Below, piece after piece: positions 43,647 to 52,315 of a stretch of 64,000 bases of DNA. The notes below the pieces were generated by a model. The model saw only the letters and a program-made list of their open reading frames with translations. It was not told the origin of the DNA and did not search any database. The position numbers and the translations under genes are program-made. Source of the DNA: Acidobacteriota bacterium (GTDB lineage Bacteria; Acidobacteriota; Terriglobia; Bryobacterales; Bryobacteraceae); assembly GCA_014584705.1 (NCBI GenBank), contig JACTMJ010000009.1:1-64000 (forward strand), read 5' to 3'. Each line of letters opens with the position of its first letter. The stretch's first letter is position 1.

Positions 43647-44636
43647 ATGGCGGAGTTTCCCAGAATCCTTTCCGTGGACCGTCCTCATCCTTGCTGCGTG
43701 CCGAGCAAGGATCGCGCCGAACGGCTGGTTTCCTCCATTCAGGCGTCAGAAGAACGGCGGAGAGTGAATACCGGCTCTCTCGAAGACATGGTGAAACTCG
43801 ACGGCGGCCGCTTTCTGATGGGAACGGAATCCGACGAGGGCTTCCCGCAGGACGGCGAGGGGCCCGTGCGGGAAGTGACGCTGGACCGGTTCTATATCGA
43901 CCGCTGTCCCGTGACGAACGCCCAATTCGCGGAGTTTGTCTCCGCCACCGGATATGTGACGGAATCGGAGCGTTTCGGATGGTCCTTCGTCTTCCAACTC
44001 CATATTCCCAAGGAGCGATACGCCACCCTGGTGGACGCCACGGCTCCCAGTGTGGAGTGGTGGTGCAAGGTGAATGGCGCACATTGGCGGACGCCGGAGG
44101 GGCCGGATACTTCGCTGGCGGGGCGAGAAAACTATCCGGTGGTTCACGTTAGCTGGAACGACGCGGCCGCCTATGCCGAATGGAGCGGCAAGCGTCTGCC
44201 CACGGAAGCGGAGTGGGAGTATGCCAGCCGGGGCGGGCTCGAGCAAAAAACGTATCCGTGGGGCGATGAACTGACGCCTGGCGGCCAACACCTTTGCAAC
44301 ATCTGGCAGGGCGAATTTCCGCACATCAATACCGCGGAGGACGGCTACGTGGGTACGGCCCCCGTGGATGCTTACCCGGCCAACGGCTATGGGCTCTCCA
44401 CGATCACCGGGAACGCCTGGGAGTGGTGCGCGGATTGGTTCCACCCCACCCACCACATCACCGCCACCCGCGTGAATCCGCAGGGGCCCGCTTCCGGCGT
44501 CAACCGGGTCATGAAGGGCGGCAGTTATCTTTGCCACAAGAGCTACTGCAACCGCTACCGGGTGGCGGCCCGGACCTCCAATACGCCGGATAGCGCTACC
44601 ACGAACATCAGTTTTCGCTGCGTGCGCGACGTTTAG
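43647..44636 (+). CDS. Formylglycine-generating enzyme
   Basis: This 329-residue protein belongs to the SUMF1/FGE family and keeps the catalytic cysteine pair: Cys296 and Cys301 in GGSYLCHKSYCNRYR, five residues apart as in human FGE (Cys336/Cys341). GGRFLMGT, WGDE, and CVRDV also match. These cysteines bind copper and convert a sulfatase active-site Cys to formylglycine. Many SUMF1-like proteins lack the pair, so a true FGE is meaningful: Cys-type sulfatases should exist elsewhere in the genome. An N-terminal HPCC motif is frequent in bacterial FGEs. It follows the parvulin gene by 9 bases. Confidence 0.92.
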   Translation: MAEFPRILSVDRPHPCCVPSKDRAERLVSSIQASEERRRVNTGSLEDMVKLDGGRFLMGTESDEGFPQDGEGPVREVTLDRFYIDRCPVTNAQFAEFVSATGYVTESERFGWSFVFQLHIPKERYATLVDATAPSVEWWCKVNGAHWRTPEGPDTSLAGRENYPVVHVSWNDAAAYAEWSGKRLPTEAEWEYASRGGLEQKTYPWGDELTPGGQHLCNIWQGEFPHINTAEDGYVGTAPVDAYPANGYGLSTITGNAWEWCADWFHPTHHITATRVNPQGPASGVNRVMKGGSYLCHKSYCNRYRVAARTSNTPDSATTNISFRCVRDV

Positions 44637-44645
44637 GCTGCGCGT

Positions 44646-44666
44646 TTCCCCTCATTCGCGGGGGAA
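44646..44666 (+). terminator. Short hairpin after the FGE gene
   Basis: TTCCCC pairs with GGGGAA around a nine-base loop, ten bases past the stop codon. The stem is only six pairs, so terminator activity is doubtful. Confidence 0.35.
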
Positions 44667-44680
44667 GATACGGAGAAACC

Positions 44681-44703
44681 GTCCTATTTCCTGAAAACAG
44701 GAC
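44681..44703. promoter_or_regulatory. Imperfect dyad, possible operator
   Basis: GTCCT-A-TTTC-CT-GAAA-AC-AGGAC is a 23-bp dyad with outer arms GTCCT/AGGAC and inner arms TTTC/GAAA. It lies 328 bases before the HD-GYP start. The dyad size suits a dimeric repressor, but no regulator is known. Confidence 0.3.
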
Positions 44704-45030
44704 TATGCCAATCTGCTTGCGTACGGTATGTTAACTTTGCTGGCGAAGTCTTTGGGTTTGCGGAATCTAGGATTCGCTCGCGCCGGAGCGGCATTGTGGA
44801 TATCGTTTTCGCATGGATCACTCCGGGAGCGGCGTCGACGACCGTAGCAGTCATCCGCCGTGGAATTACGAACCACTTCCAGGAGTTAGACCGGCTGCAT
44901 CAGGTTGAGGCCCACAAGGCCCGGCATTGGGCGGCCGGAAACGTAATTTCGATTCCACAGGAGAATGTGGGGCTCGTCCCGGGCAAGTTGTTTTTCGCGC
45001 GGCGGGCTGCCCATGGATGGGGCAGGTAGA

Positions 45031-46206
45031 ATGGCTCTGGCAAGACAGGCACGTGTTTTGATCGTGGACGACCACGATACCAATCGGTTGCTGCTTCGGG
45101 AGCACGTGGCCATGAACGGATGCACTCCCGTTCTCGCCGCGGACGGCCTCGAAGCGCTTCATGAGATCCACGCGTCGCCGCCGGACATGGTGATCCTCGA
45201 TCTGATGCTGCCTCGCGTAGACGGCGAGGCGGTATTGCGGAAGGTGCGCTCGAACCCGGTGTTTGATCGCATGCCGATCGTCGTGATCTCCGCGCTCGCG
45301 GAACGCGCGAGAGTGGAACGATGTATTGATCTGGGCGCGGCCGATTTCATTCCCAAACCGTTTCCGCCGAGCGCTCTTGGCGACCGCCTTCACCACTGCC
45401 TGAGGAGCCGCACAAGCGCGGATCAGGGTGCGGATCCCTTCCGGGCGCGTGAATTCGCCAGGGAGATGGTTTCGTCGCTCGGTCTGCTGCATCTGGCCAC
45501 CAAGGGCTCCGCTGGCGGATCTTCCGCGGCGGTGCTGGAGCTGCTCGAGCGGTTCGCGCTGGAAACGCGCTGCCACCTGGAGCGGACATCGGCGTTTTGC
45601 CGCGTGCTCACCGCGCAGTTGTCGCGCGAGCCGGGCTTCACCGCCGTAATCGACGAAGAATTCATTGAGAATTTTTCCCGGAGCGCGCCTTTGCACGACA
45701 TTGGAAAGCTAGCGGTGCCGGATTCCATTCTGTCGAAGCCCGGCGCGCTCGACCCGGAAGAACATCGCATCATGCGGCGGCATGTCACCGTGGGCGCGGA
45801 AATCCTGCGGGAGATTTACCGGCATTTTCCAAACGAACGGCTCTTGGAGATGGCGATCGATCTGGCCTTGTACCATCATGAGCGCTGGGATGGGCTGGGC
45901 TACCCGTATGGGCTTTCGGGCCACGCCATTCCCCTGGTCGGCCGTCTGATGGCCATCGCGGACGTCTACGACGCTCTCCGCTCCGCGCGCTCCTATAAGC
46001 CGGCGTTCAGCCACGAGAAGAGCCGGGGCATCATTCTGGAAGGTTCCGGGACGCAGTTTGACCCCGCGATTGTGGCCGGTTTTCTGGCGTGCGAACACGA
46101 GTTTGAAAGCCTGTTCGAGAGCGATGCTTCGGGGGCGGAAGCGGAACGCCCGCACGTGCGCCGGGAGTATTCCATCCCAAGCGGGGTTCGCATGTCCGCA
46201 TCCTGA
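45031..46206 (+). CDS. Response regulator with HD-GYP phosphodiesterase domain
   Basis: This 391-residue protein has an N-terminal receiver domain (VLIVDDHD; phospho-acceptor Asp57 in ILDLMLPR; Lys109 in PKPF) and a C-terminal HD-GYP domain. HDIGKLAVPDSIL (His222, Asp223) and HHERWDGLGYPYGLSG (from 282) are complete, so it should hydrolyse cyclic di-GMP. It resembles RpfG. The cognate kinase is not adjacent. The start ATG 45031 was chosen for its position just before the receiver strand; ATG 45013 is an alternative. A strong terminator lies after the stop. Confidence 0.92.
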   Translation: MALARQARVLIVDDHDTNRLLLREHVAMNGCTPVLAADGLEALHEIHASPPDMVILDLMLPRVDGEAVLRKVRSNPVFDRMPIVVISALAERARVERCIDLGAADFIPKPFPPSALGDRLHHCLRSRTSADQGADPFRAREFAREMVSSLGLLHLATKGSAGGSSAAVLELLERFALETRCHLERTSAFCRVLTAQLSREPGFTAVIDEEFIENFSRSAPLHDIGKLAVPDSILSKPGALDPEEHRIMRRHVTVGAEILREIYRHFPNERLLEMAIDLALYHHERWDGLGYPYGLSGHAIPLVGRLMAIADVYDALRSARSYKPAFSHEKSRGIILEGSGTQFDPAIVAGFLACEHEFESLFESDASGAEAERPHVRREYSIPSGVRMSAS

Positions 46207-46246
46207 GGGCAGAACCTCGGAGGGCAACGGCAGGCCTGAAACGGCA

Positions 46247-46282
46247 CTCCCCCGCGGACGCCGCGAAGGCGTCACGGGGGAG
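46247..46282. terminator. Bidirectional terminator between HD-GYP gene and ilvE
   Basis: CTCCCCCG/CGGGGGAG and GACGCC/GGCGTC form a 14-bp two-part stem with a GCGAA loop. It lies between convergent genes and can fold in both transcripts. Confidence 0.7.
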
Positions 46283-46345
46283 CGAGTCAAAGTTCCGCGC
46301 GTGCACGGTTCCCGCCGAAATCGCGGGCGCTCCCGCCGCGATTCG

Positions 46346-47278
46346 CTAGGCGTTCACCGCGACGTTTACGGGGGAGAGCCAGCCGTAGCGGTCCGGCACT
46401 TTGCCGTTCACCAGATCGAAGAACTCCTTCTGAATTCGCGCCGTCACGGGTCCGCGGTCGCCGTGGCCCACCGGAATGCGGTCCACGCTCCGGATGGGCG
46501 TCACTTCGGCGGCGGTGCCGGTGAAGAAGAGCTCGTCAGCCACATAGAGGAACTCGCGCGGGATGGCCGCTTCCACCACTTCATACCCGAAATCCCGGGC
46601 GATGCGGATCACCGAATCGCGCGTAATTCCGTGCAGGATCGACGCTGTGAGCGGCGTCGTGTAGAGCTTGCCGTCGCGCACCGCGAAGAGATTCTCGCCG
46701 GAACCCTCGCTGATTGCGCCCGTATGGTCAAGCACGATGCCTTCCGCGTATCCGTCGGCGATGGCTTCCATCTTCACGAGCTGGCTGTTCAGATAGTTGC
46801 CGCCCGCCTTGGCGAGGCTGGGGTGCGTGTTCGGCGCGGGCCGCGTCCAGGAGGAGACGCAGACGTCCACCCCGTGGTTAATGGCCTCGTCCCCGAGGTA
46901 CTGGCCCCACTCCCAGCAGGCGATGTAGACGTCCACCGGATTCTTCAGGGGGTTCACGCCAATTTCGCCGTAGCCGCGAAAGGCGATCGGGCGGATGTAG
47001 CAGGAATTCAGTCCGTTGACGCGGACAAGTTCAAGAGAAGCCGCATTCAACTCCTCGGCGGAGAAGGGTAGGGGCATGCGGTAGATCTTGGCGCTCTCCA
47101 CCATTCTCCGGGAATGCTCGGCAAGCCGGAAGATGGCGGGGCCGCTCGGCGTCTCATAACAGCGCACCCCTTCGAACACGGCGGAACCATAGTGGACCAC
47201 ATGGGAGAGCACATGAATTCGCGCATCGTCCCAGGCGATAAAACTTCCGTTAAACCAGATTTTTTCTGTGGGTTTCAT
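46346..47278 (-). CDS. ilvE: Branched-chain amino acid aminotransferase
   Basis: This 310-residue PLP enzyme catalyses the last step of valine, leucine and isoleucine synthesis. The N-terminal [20 protein letters not shown], the [13 protein letters not shown] segment, the PLP-lysine motif SLAKAGGNY near 157 and SEGSGENLF with [10 protein letters not shown] are diagnostic of class IV aminotransferases of the IlvE type. The [10 protein letters not shown] and [10 protein letters not shown] motifs exclude D-amino acid aminotransferase. ATG 47278 is the standard start. The gene converges on the HD-GYP gene. Confidence 0.96.
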   Translation of the reverse strand: MKPTEKIWFNGSFIAWDDARIHVLSHVVHYGSAVFEGVRCYETPSGPAIFRLAEHSRRMVESAKIYRMPLPFSAEELNAASLELVRVNGLNSCYIRPIAFRGYGEIGVNPLKNPVDVYIACWEWGQYLGDEAINHGVDVCVSSWTRPAPNTHPSLAKAGGNYLNSQLVKMEAIADGYAEGIVLDHTGAISEGSGENLFAVRDGKLYTTPLTASILHGITRDSVIRIARDFGYEVVEAAIPREFLYVADELFFTGTAAEVTPIRSVDRIPVGHGDRGPVTARIQKEFFDLVNGKVPDRYGWLSPVNVAVNA

Positions 47279-47438
47279 GGCTGATAGGTTTGATTATAGC
47301 GGAATTAGCCTTGCAAATAGGGAGCGGATTCGTCCTGATTGCGAGCTTGCCGCGGCAGGCGGGGCAAGCCGAATCCGGGCGGGCGCTACAATAGGGTATC
47401 GGGCGTCGAACCGCCATCCCTTGCACACCGGAGATCGA

Positions 47439-48920
47439 TTGGCCACGCAACCCACCCTTTCCGATGCTCTGCGTCGCGCCGCCAGACAGCGGTTTGCGGC
47501 GCTTCTGATTCGCGAAGCGGGCTCGGCGCTCGCTCTCGTAGCGGCTCTTTTCAGCGTGCTTCTGCTTCTCGGCGTGCAGGTGTTGAGCGCCGTTCCGCTG
47601 CTTGCGCTCGGTTTAGGCGGCGCGAGCTGGGTGGCGTGGCGGATCCGGCGTCAATGGTTGGATGCGTACGGAACCGCCCAGGCGCTTGACCGGCACTTCG
47701 CGCTTCCGGATACCATCTCCACCGCGTGGCATTTCGCTCATCCCGGGGAGGAAGCAATTCCTCGCCTCGAGCGCATTCAGCCGCTCATCGAACGGCAGCG
47801 CGGGGAGGCGGCCGAAGCGCTCCGGCGGATTTCCCCCGCGGAAGCCTTTCCCATTGAACTCGGCCGCGTCCACCTTGCGGCGCTGCTGCTTTGCGCCATT
47901 GCCGTGGGGCTTTTCGGCTACCGCTATTTCTCCTCCGGCGATCTCAGTTTTGAGGAGCAGCTTTCCTCGCTCCATATTCCGTTCATTGATGGAGAGGGAG
48001 AGGTTCCGCCCATGACGGGCGACGAATTGTTCAAGCCGCAAGCCAACCCGGAGCGCTCGCCGCTGGCCGATTATCAGCCGCCCTACGACCCTTCGAGAGA
48101 GCGCCTGGACGGCACCTATAACGATATGCCTCCGGTAAGCGGCGTGAGTATCGGCGACGAGGGGGCCGGCCAGGAGGGCGATTCCGAATCGGCCGATTCC
48201 GAAGCGGCCTCCCGCCTTCGGGAGCAGCTTTCAAAAGACCCCCGGCGTCAGGCGGGAAGCCAGGGCAAGAACGGGCAGAAGCGCGATGGCGACCAGCGGA
48301 AGGGAGAGGGGAAGAACGATAGCCTCTTCGACAAGTTCCAGCAGGCCATGAACAACATGATCGACAAACTCGCGAACCGCGACAACCAGACCATGGAGCA
48401 GCGCGGGGAACAGGGCAAGAAGGAAGACGCCAGAAAGAACAGCGATCAGGCCGGCGACGGCTCCGACGATTCGAGCGACCGCGAAGGCGGGCAGCGAAGC
48501 GAGAACGCGGAGGCGAACGAGAATTCCCAGCAGGGCCAGGGCGGCGAGAATGCGCGGGAAGTGAACCAGCAGACCAACGCCAGCGCCACCGAGAGAGCCT
48601 CCGATGCCCCGGCCAGCGCGGGCGCGGAGGATGGCAACAAAGACCTTGCCGCCGCCAGGCAAATTGACGCTATGGGCAAGATTGCGGAGATCCTGGGCCG
48701 GCGCGCGGAGCAGGTGAAGGGCGAGATGAAGATGGAAGTGCAGGCGCAGAAGGAACAGACGCTCAGCACCGATCTCCGGGACGTCCGCGCCACGCACCGC
48801 GATACGGGGGGCGATCTCAGCCGCGACGAAGTGCCGCTCCGCCTGCAGAATTACGTCAAGGAGTATCTCAAGAACGCCCACGCGGCCGAGGCGACGCCGC
48901 ACGGGGAATCGCGAAAATAG
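47439..48920 (+). CDS. Membrane protein with long low-complexity acidic tail
   Basis: I do not recognise this protein of about 493 residues. It has two or three N-terminal membrane helices (LALVAALFSVLLLLGVQV near 28; VHLAALLLCAIAVGLFGY near 150). From about residue 180 a 300-residue tail is rich in Gly, Asp, Glu, Asn, Gln and Ser (for example KKEDARKNSDQAGDGSDDSS), predicted to be disordered. It ends with a helix (GRRAEQVKGEMKMEVQAQKE). It resembles DUF4175-like Bacteroidota/Acidobacteriota membrane proteins only in architecture. The start is TTG 47439 with GGAGA upstream. Role unknown. Confidence 0.6.
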   Translation: MATQPTLSDALRRAARQRFAALLIREAGSALALVAALFSVLLLLGVQVLSAVPLLALGLGGASWVAWRIRRQWLDAYGTAQALDRHFALPDTISTAWHFAHPGEEAIPRLERIQPLIERQRGEAAEALRRISPAEAFPIELGRVHLAALLLCAIAVGLFGYRYFSSGDLSFEEQLSSLHIPFIDGEGEVPPMTGDELFKPQANPERSPLADYQPPYDPSRERLDGTYNDMPPVSGVSIGDEGAGQEGDSESADSEAASRLREQLSKDPRRQAGSQGKNGQKRDGDQRKGEGKNDSLFDKFQQAMNNMIDKLANRDNQTMEQRGEQGKKEDARKNSDQAGDGSDDSSDREGGQRSENAEANENSQQGQGGENAREVNQQTNASATERASDAPASAGAEDGNKDLAAARQIDAMGKIAEILGRRAEQVKGEMKMEVQAQKEQTLSTDLRDVRATHRDTGGDLSRDEVPLRLQNYVKEYLKNAHAAEATPHGESRK

Positions 48921-49311
48921 GCGATCTTCCGCGGCCTCGGTGCGTTTCGCCAGGATCTCCGAACCCTTTGCGAAATAACGGCTTCAATTTGCGGAATCGG
49001 AGTTAGACTGAAGGCGGAGATGATTCCGGTTTGCCGTGCGGAACCGGGCCGAAACGGGGCGTGATCACAGGCGAAGGTTGCCGCCGAGTCCTCAGGCGGC
49101 GGACCCGCACAGCGTCTGCTGATCCGCAAGGCAGTCACTCCCCCGAGCCCCTCGGCCCCCGCACGGCAACTCTTTGTTCGCGCGGGCCGCGAGGCGCCCT
49201 TTCCCGCGAACTCCTCCTCCCCTCGTCCGGATGATCCGCCAAAGCGCTCAGTAAGCGACGCCCCGGCCCCAATCTCGCGTTACTCTGGTTAGAGTCCGAT
49301 ATTCACCCGAT
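48921..49311. other. Intergenic region before ctaA
   Basis: I find no supported gene in these 391 bases. A GCCGCC/GGCGGC hairpin (49080-49100) is the only clear structure. The short frame at 49031-49234 lacks a ribosome binding site and family features. Confidence 0.5.
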
Positions 49312-50298
49312 ATGCCGTCTTCCGCTGACCGTTTCTCCCGTTTTGCCTGGTTCTTTGTCGCCTACCTGGTTGTCGTGATTCTGTTCGGCGCCTGGGTACG
49401 CATTGCGGGGGCGGGCGCCGGATGCGGCAACCATTGGCCTACCTGCAACGGGGACATCATTCCGCAAGCACCGGAAACCAAGACCATCATCGAGTTCACG
49501 CACCGCATCACCAGCGGCCTCTGTGGTTTGCTGGTGCTGATCCTGGCGGTGTGGGCGCGACGGGTGAGCCGCCCGGTCTTTTACGCCGCCCTGGCGACGC
49601 TCTTTTTCATCCTCGTGGAGAGCTTTATCGGAGCCGTCCTGGTGAAGAAAGAACTGGTGGCGGGGGATACCTCGGTTTCGCGGGCCATCGTCATCAGTCT
49701 GCATCTCGTGAATACGATGCTGCTGCTCGCGGCCGCGTCCACGGTGGCCTGGTGGTCCGGCGGTGGCCCCAGGGCGATTCCCCGGCTGCGCGTTTCCCGC
49801 GGCCTTCTCGCCGGCGTGGTTGTGGTACTCATGCTTACGAGCGTAACGGGCGCGGTTACCGCGCTGGGCGACACGCTCTTCCCGAAGCAACCCGCCCTGG
49901 ACGGAAGCCTGATCGCCGGGTTGCGCGGCGACCTCTCGATGGGCCAGCATTTCCTGGTGCGGCTGCGCATTCTGCACCCGCTGGTGGCTGTCTTCGCCGC
50001 GATGATCGTCATGGCGGTCGCTCTCGGGCTGCGGCGGCAATTGAAGCGGGATGCACCCGAAAACAGGCGTCTGGAGATCCTGCTCAAATCCTGGCAGCAC
50101 ACCGTCCTGTTTCAACTGGTGCTGGGCGTGATCAACATCATGCTCGCCGCGCCGGGCTGGATGCAGATTCTGCATCTCTTCACCGCCCAGGTGTTATGGC
50201 TGCTCGTTTGGGTGACGCTTCTTGACCTCTGGCCCATCGCGTCCGCTCCCGCCGCGGACCGCGCCGCGATCCCGCTGCGCTCCACGCGCGCGGGATAA
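49312..50298 (+). CDS. ctaA: Heme A synthase (COX15/CtaA)
   Basis: This 328-residue membrane protein has eight hydrophobic helices and four conserved His motifs: EFTHRITSG, SLHLVNT, RILHPLV and QILHLFTAQ. The first loop contains the Cys pair GCGNHWPTCNG typical of the CtaA family. It converts heme O to heme A for cytochrome c oxidase. The Cys pair suggests a redox-active or class-C type. No other cytochrome oxidase gene is in the window. ATG 49312 directly precedes the first helix region. It converges on the next gene. Confidence 0.94.
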   Translation: MPSSADRFSRFAWFFVAYLVVVILFGAWVRIAGAGAGCGNHWPTCNGDIIPQAPETKTIIEFTHRITSGLCGLLVLILAVWARRVSRPVFYAALATLFFILVESFIGAVLVKKELVAGDTSVSRAIVISLHLVNTMLLLAAASTVAWWSGGGPRAIPRLRVSRGLLAGVVVVLMLTSVTGAVTALGDTLFPKQPALDGSLIAGLRGDLSMGQHFLVRLRILHPLVAVFAAMIVMAVALGLRRQLKRDAPENRRLEILLKSWQHTVLFQLVLGVINIMLAAPGWMQILHLFTAQVLWLLVWVTLLDLWPIASAPAADRAAIPLRSTRAG

Positions 50299-50325
50299 CA
50301 GCGTACGCCAATCCGCTCCCGCCGT

Positions 50326-52068
50326 TTATGGTTTCCCGGTGGCCGTAAGGGTGAACCGGATCTCCTGCTCATTGGGCCGGATGCCGGATTTGCCTTTGAA
50401 CTTCAAGGGAACGGTGATCGTGGCCACGGCGTGGTCGAGCGTCGTCTCCCTGGCGTTCTGGTACGGGTTGTAGGGATATACCGGCCAGGTGAGGCGCGTA
50501 CCCGGATCAAGCTGCAATTTCCAGCCGTGATGCCGGATCTCTCCGCCCAAGGCCGCTGCGTCCAGATCCAGAGGCTCTTTGCCGAGCACATAGCGCTTCC
50601 CCGCGCCGGTGACGAGTTCCTCGCCGGGATGCAGGCAGAGTTGCAGCGTGAGCCGCGCCTCCGGCGGTTCGTACTTGCCGGTGATCCGGAAGTTCAATTT
50701 CACCTCATTGGCCGAAGGCTCCGGGATTTCGAGGTCGCTGAAGAATCGCAGATAGGCCAGCGAGAGCCGGTCGCCTTGCGGGTTCATCTGCAAGCGGCTG
50801 CTCATCGGCGTGTGCAGCGTCACGCCGGATGTCGTTTCGACGAAGGTGGCCAGTTCCGGCTGATTCTTGGAATTCGCCCCGCTGATGATCTGGCCCAGTT
50901 CCTTGTGAAACACGCTGACGTTTCCCTGCCGGTCCAGATAGAAGCGGTTGAGCGGAGCGGGAGTGTCGATGATGCCGGAGAGCGCGATCATCCAGGGGCC
51001 GGCCTTGCGCATGCCCGCCGTGATGTGGAGTTGCCGGTAAGCACGGTCCTCATCCTGCGGAATCGGCGCGAGCGGCCCCTCGTGGTAATAGAGTGCGTTC
51101 TGCGCGACCCATCCCCAATTGCCGGGGCGGGGATTCGTCGTAAGCGTGTCGGCCTGCATTTCCGCAAGGCGGCGTCCGTCGGGGAAGCGGGAGAAGCCGA
51201 AGGTGCCGTTCGATCCGGTATGTCCGTAACGGTTGCGGTCGTCCATCACGTCGGCGTTGGTCCCATCAAAAAACGTGAACCACTTGTGCAGATCCGTGGC
51301 TTTGCGCAGCGCGCGGATCGCGTCCGGGTCGTCGCTGTGCTCGCTATAGAGAGCCACCGCCGCCGTCGTGAGGTGGTTGTAGCCAATCGTCGGGCCGTTG
51401 CGGCTGTGCTCCCCCCAGTAGCCGTCTTCCGCCTGTTCCGTGGTGACGAATCGCCGGTAGATGTGTTTTCCGAGCGCTTCCATTTCCGGTTCTTTGAAAA
51501 CTTTGCCGGCCAGGAAGAGGTTCATGGCGTAAAGCGCATAGTGGTTGGAAGAGGTGCCGATGTACGGCGTGGCATACCAGGGGAAATCCTTCCGCGGGCG
51601 AGCCCATTCCTCCACGATCCCCACGTTGTGCAGGATCTCCTTGCGCCAGCGGGCCTTGCGTTCCGTGCCCAGCTCGCCTTCGAGCAGGCGGTAGGCCTCC
51701 ATCCACATATAGGTATCCCAGTCGCTGTCCAGGCGGGTTTCGAAATAGCGCTCTTCGCTGGCGGCGGCGAGCAGATCTCCGATAACGATCGCCTGTTGGA
51801 GCATCTTCGGGTTGCGATAGTTCGGGTTGGCCGGGTGTTGCTTGGTATAAAGAACAGCCGGGGATAGGATCGCGTAGGGGAAGTGGAGCCCGCCGCCGCC
51901 CTCTTCAAGCGCGCGCAGATTGGGGCCGCTCGCATCCAGCCTTTCCTGCACAAACGCCACGCTCTTTGCCATCCGCTCAAAATAAGCGCCGGGCAGCGAT
52001 GCGCCGCTCGCCCGGGGAGCCCACGCCAGGCACAGCATCGCCGCCGCGCACAGCATCGCCGTTTTCAT
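50326..52068 (-). CDS. Secreted protein with alpha/alpha-toroid, lyase-like
   Basis: This 580-residue protein has a Sec signal peptide (MKTAMLCAAAMLCLAWAPRASG). The first ~370 residues are helical with motifs such as DWDTYMWMEAYRLLEGELG, SNHYALYAMNLFLAGKVF and DGYWGEHSRNGPTIGYNHLTTAAVALYSEH, like the alpha/alpha toroid of polysaccharide lyases or heparinase-type enzymes. The rest is beta-rich. I cannot assign a lyase family. ATG 52068 was chosen for its signal peptide; the upstream frame is Arg/Ala-rich and overlaps the divergent promoter region. It is divergent from the fucose-isomerase-like gene. Confidence 0.55.
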   Translation of the reverse strand: MKTAMLCAAAMLCLAWAPRASGASLPGAYFERMAKSVAFVQERLDASGPNLRALEEGGGGLHFPYAILSPAVLYTKQHPANPNYRNPKMLQQAIVIGDLLAAASEERYFETRLDSDWDTYMWMEAYRLLEGELGTERKARWRKEILHNVGIVEEWARPRKDFPWYATPYIGTSSNHYALYAMNLFLAGKVFKEPEMEALGKHIYRRFVTTEQAEDGYWGEHSRNGPTIGYNHLTTAAVALYSEHSDDPDAIRALRKATDLHKWFTFFDGTNADVMDDRNRYGHTGSNGTFGFSRFPDGRRLAEMQADTLTTNPRPGNWGWVAQNALYYHEGPLAPIPQDEDRAYRQLHITAGMRKAGPWMIALSGIIDTPAPLNRFYLDRQGNVSVFHKELGQIISGANSKNQPELATFVETTSGVTLHTPMSSRLQMNPQGDRLSLAYLRFFSDLEIPEPSANEVKLNFRITGKYEPPEARLTLQLCLHPGEELVTGAGKRYVLGKEPLDLDAAALGGEIRHHGWKLQLDPGTRLTWPVYPYNPYQNARETTLDHAVATITVPLKFKGKSGIRPNEQEIRFTLTATGKP

Positions 52069-52315
52069 CGAATTCCCGCGAATCATTGTTGCCCTTCCCA
52101 CCCGGCGCGCTGGCGACGCCGGAGAAACTGTAGCGTCAATTCTCTCATACCGTCCGGCAGCCTTGACTCTCGCCCTCGCGGCGCGGAATGCATCCGCGCC
52201 GGCGGCGGCGATGCGCCTGTCGCACGGGCCGTCTCCGGCGCGAACAGAAAAGAGCCGCGCTGGCTGGCAGGCGGGCGGCAAAGGATGACAGAATAAGCCC
52301 TTGGAGGTTGATTCC

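Larger units (their letters stand above)
44637..45030. other. Intergenic region before the HD-GYP gene
   Basis: I see no supported gene in these 394 bases. They hold a hairpin just after the FGE stop and a dyad at 44681-44703, both listed separately. A short open frame at 44796-45029 has no ribosome binding site or family features. Confidence 0.5.

Noticed and set aside
48921-49311. Possible structured RNA (RNase P, tmRNA or riboswitch) before ctaA
   Set aside because: Only one short GC hairpin is present. I found none of the conserved RNase P, tmRNA or B12-box sequences.
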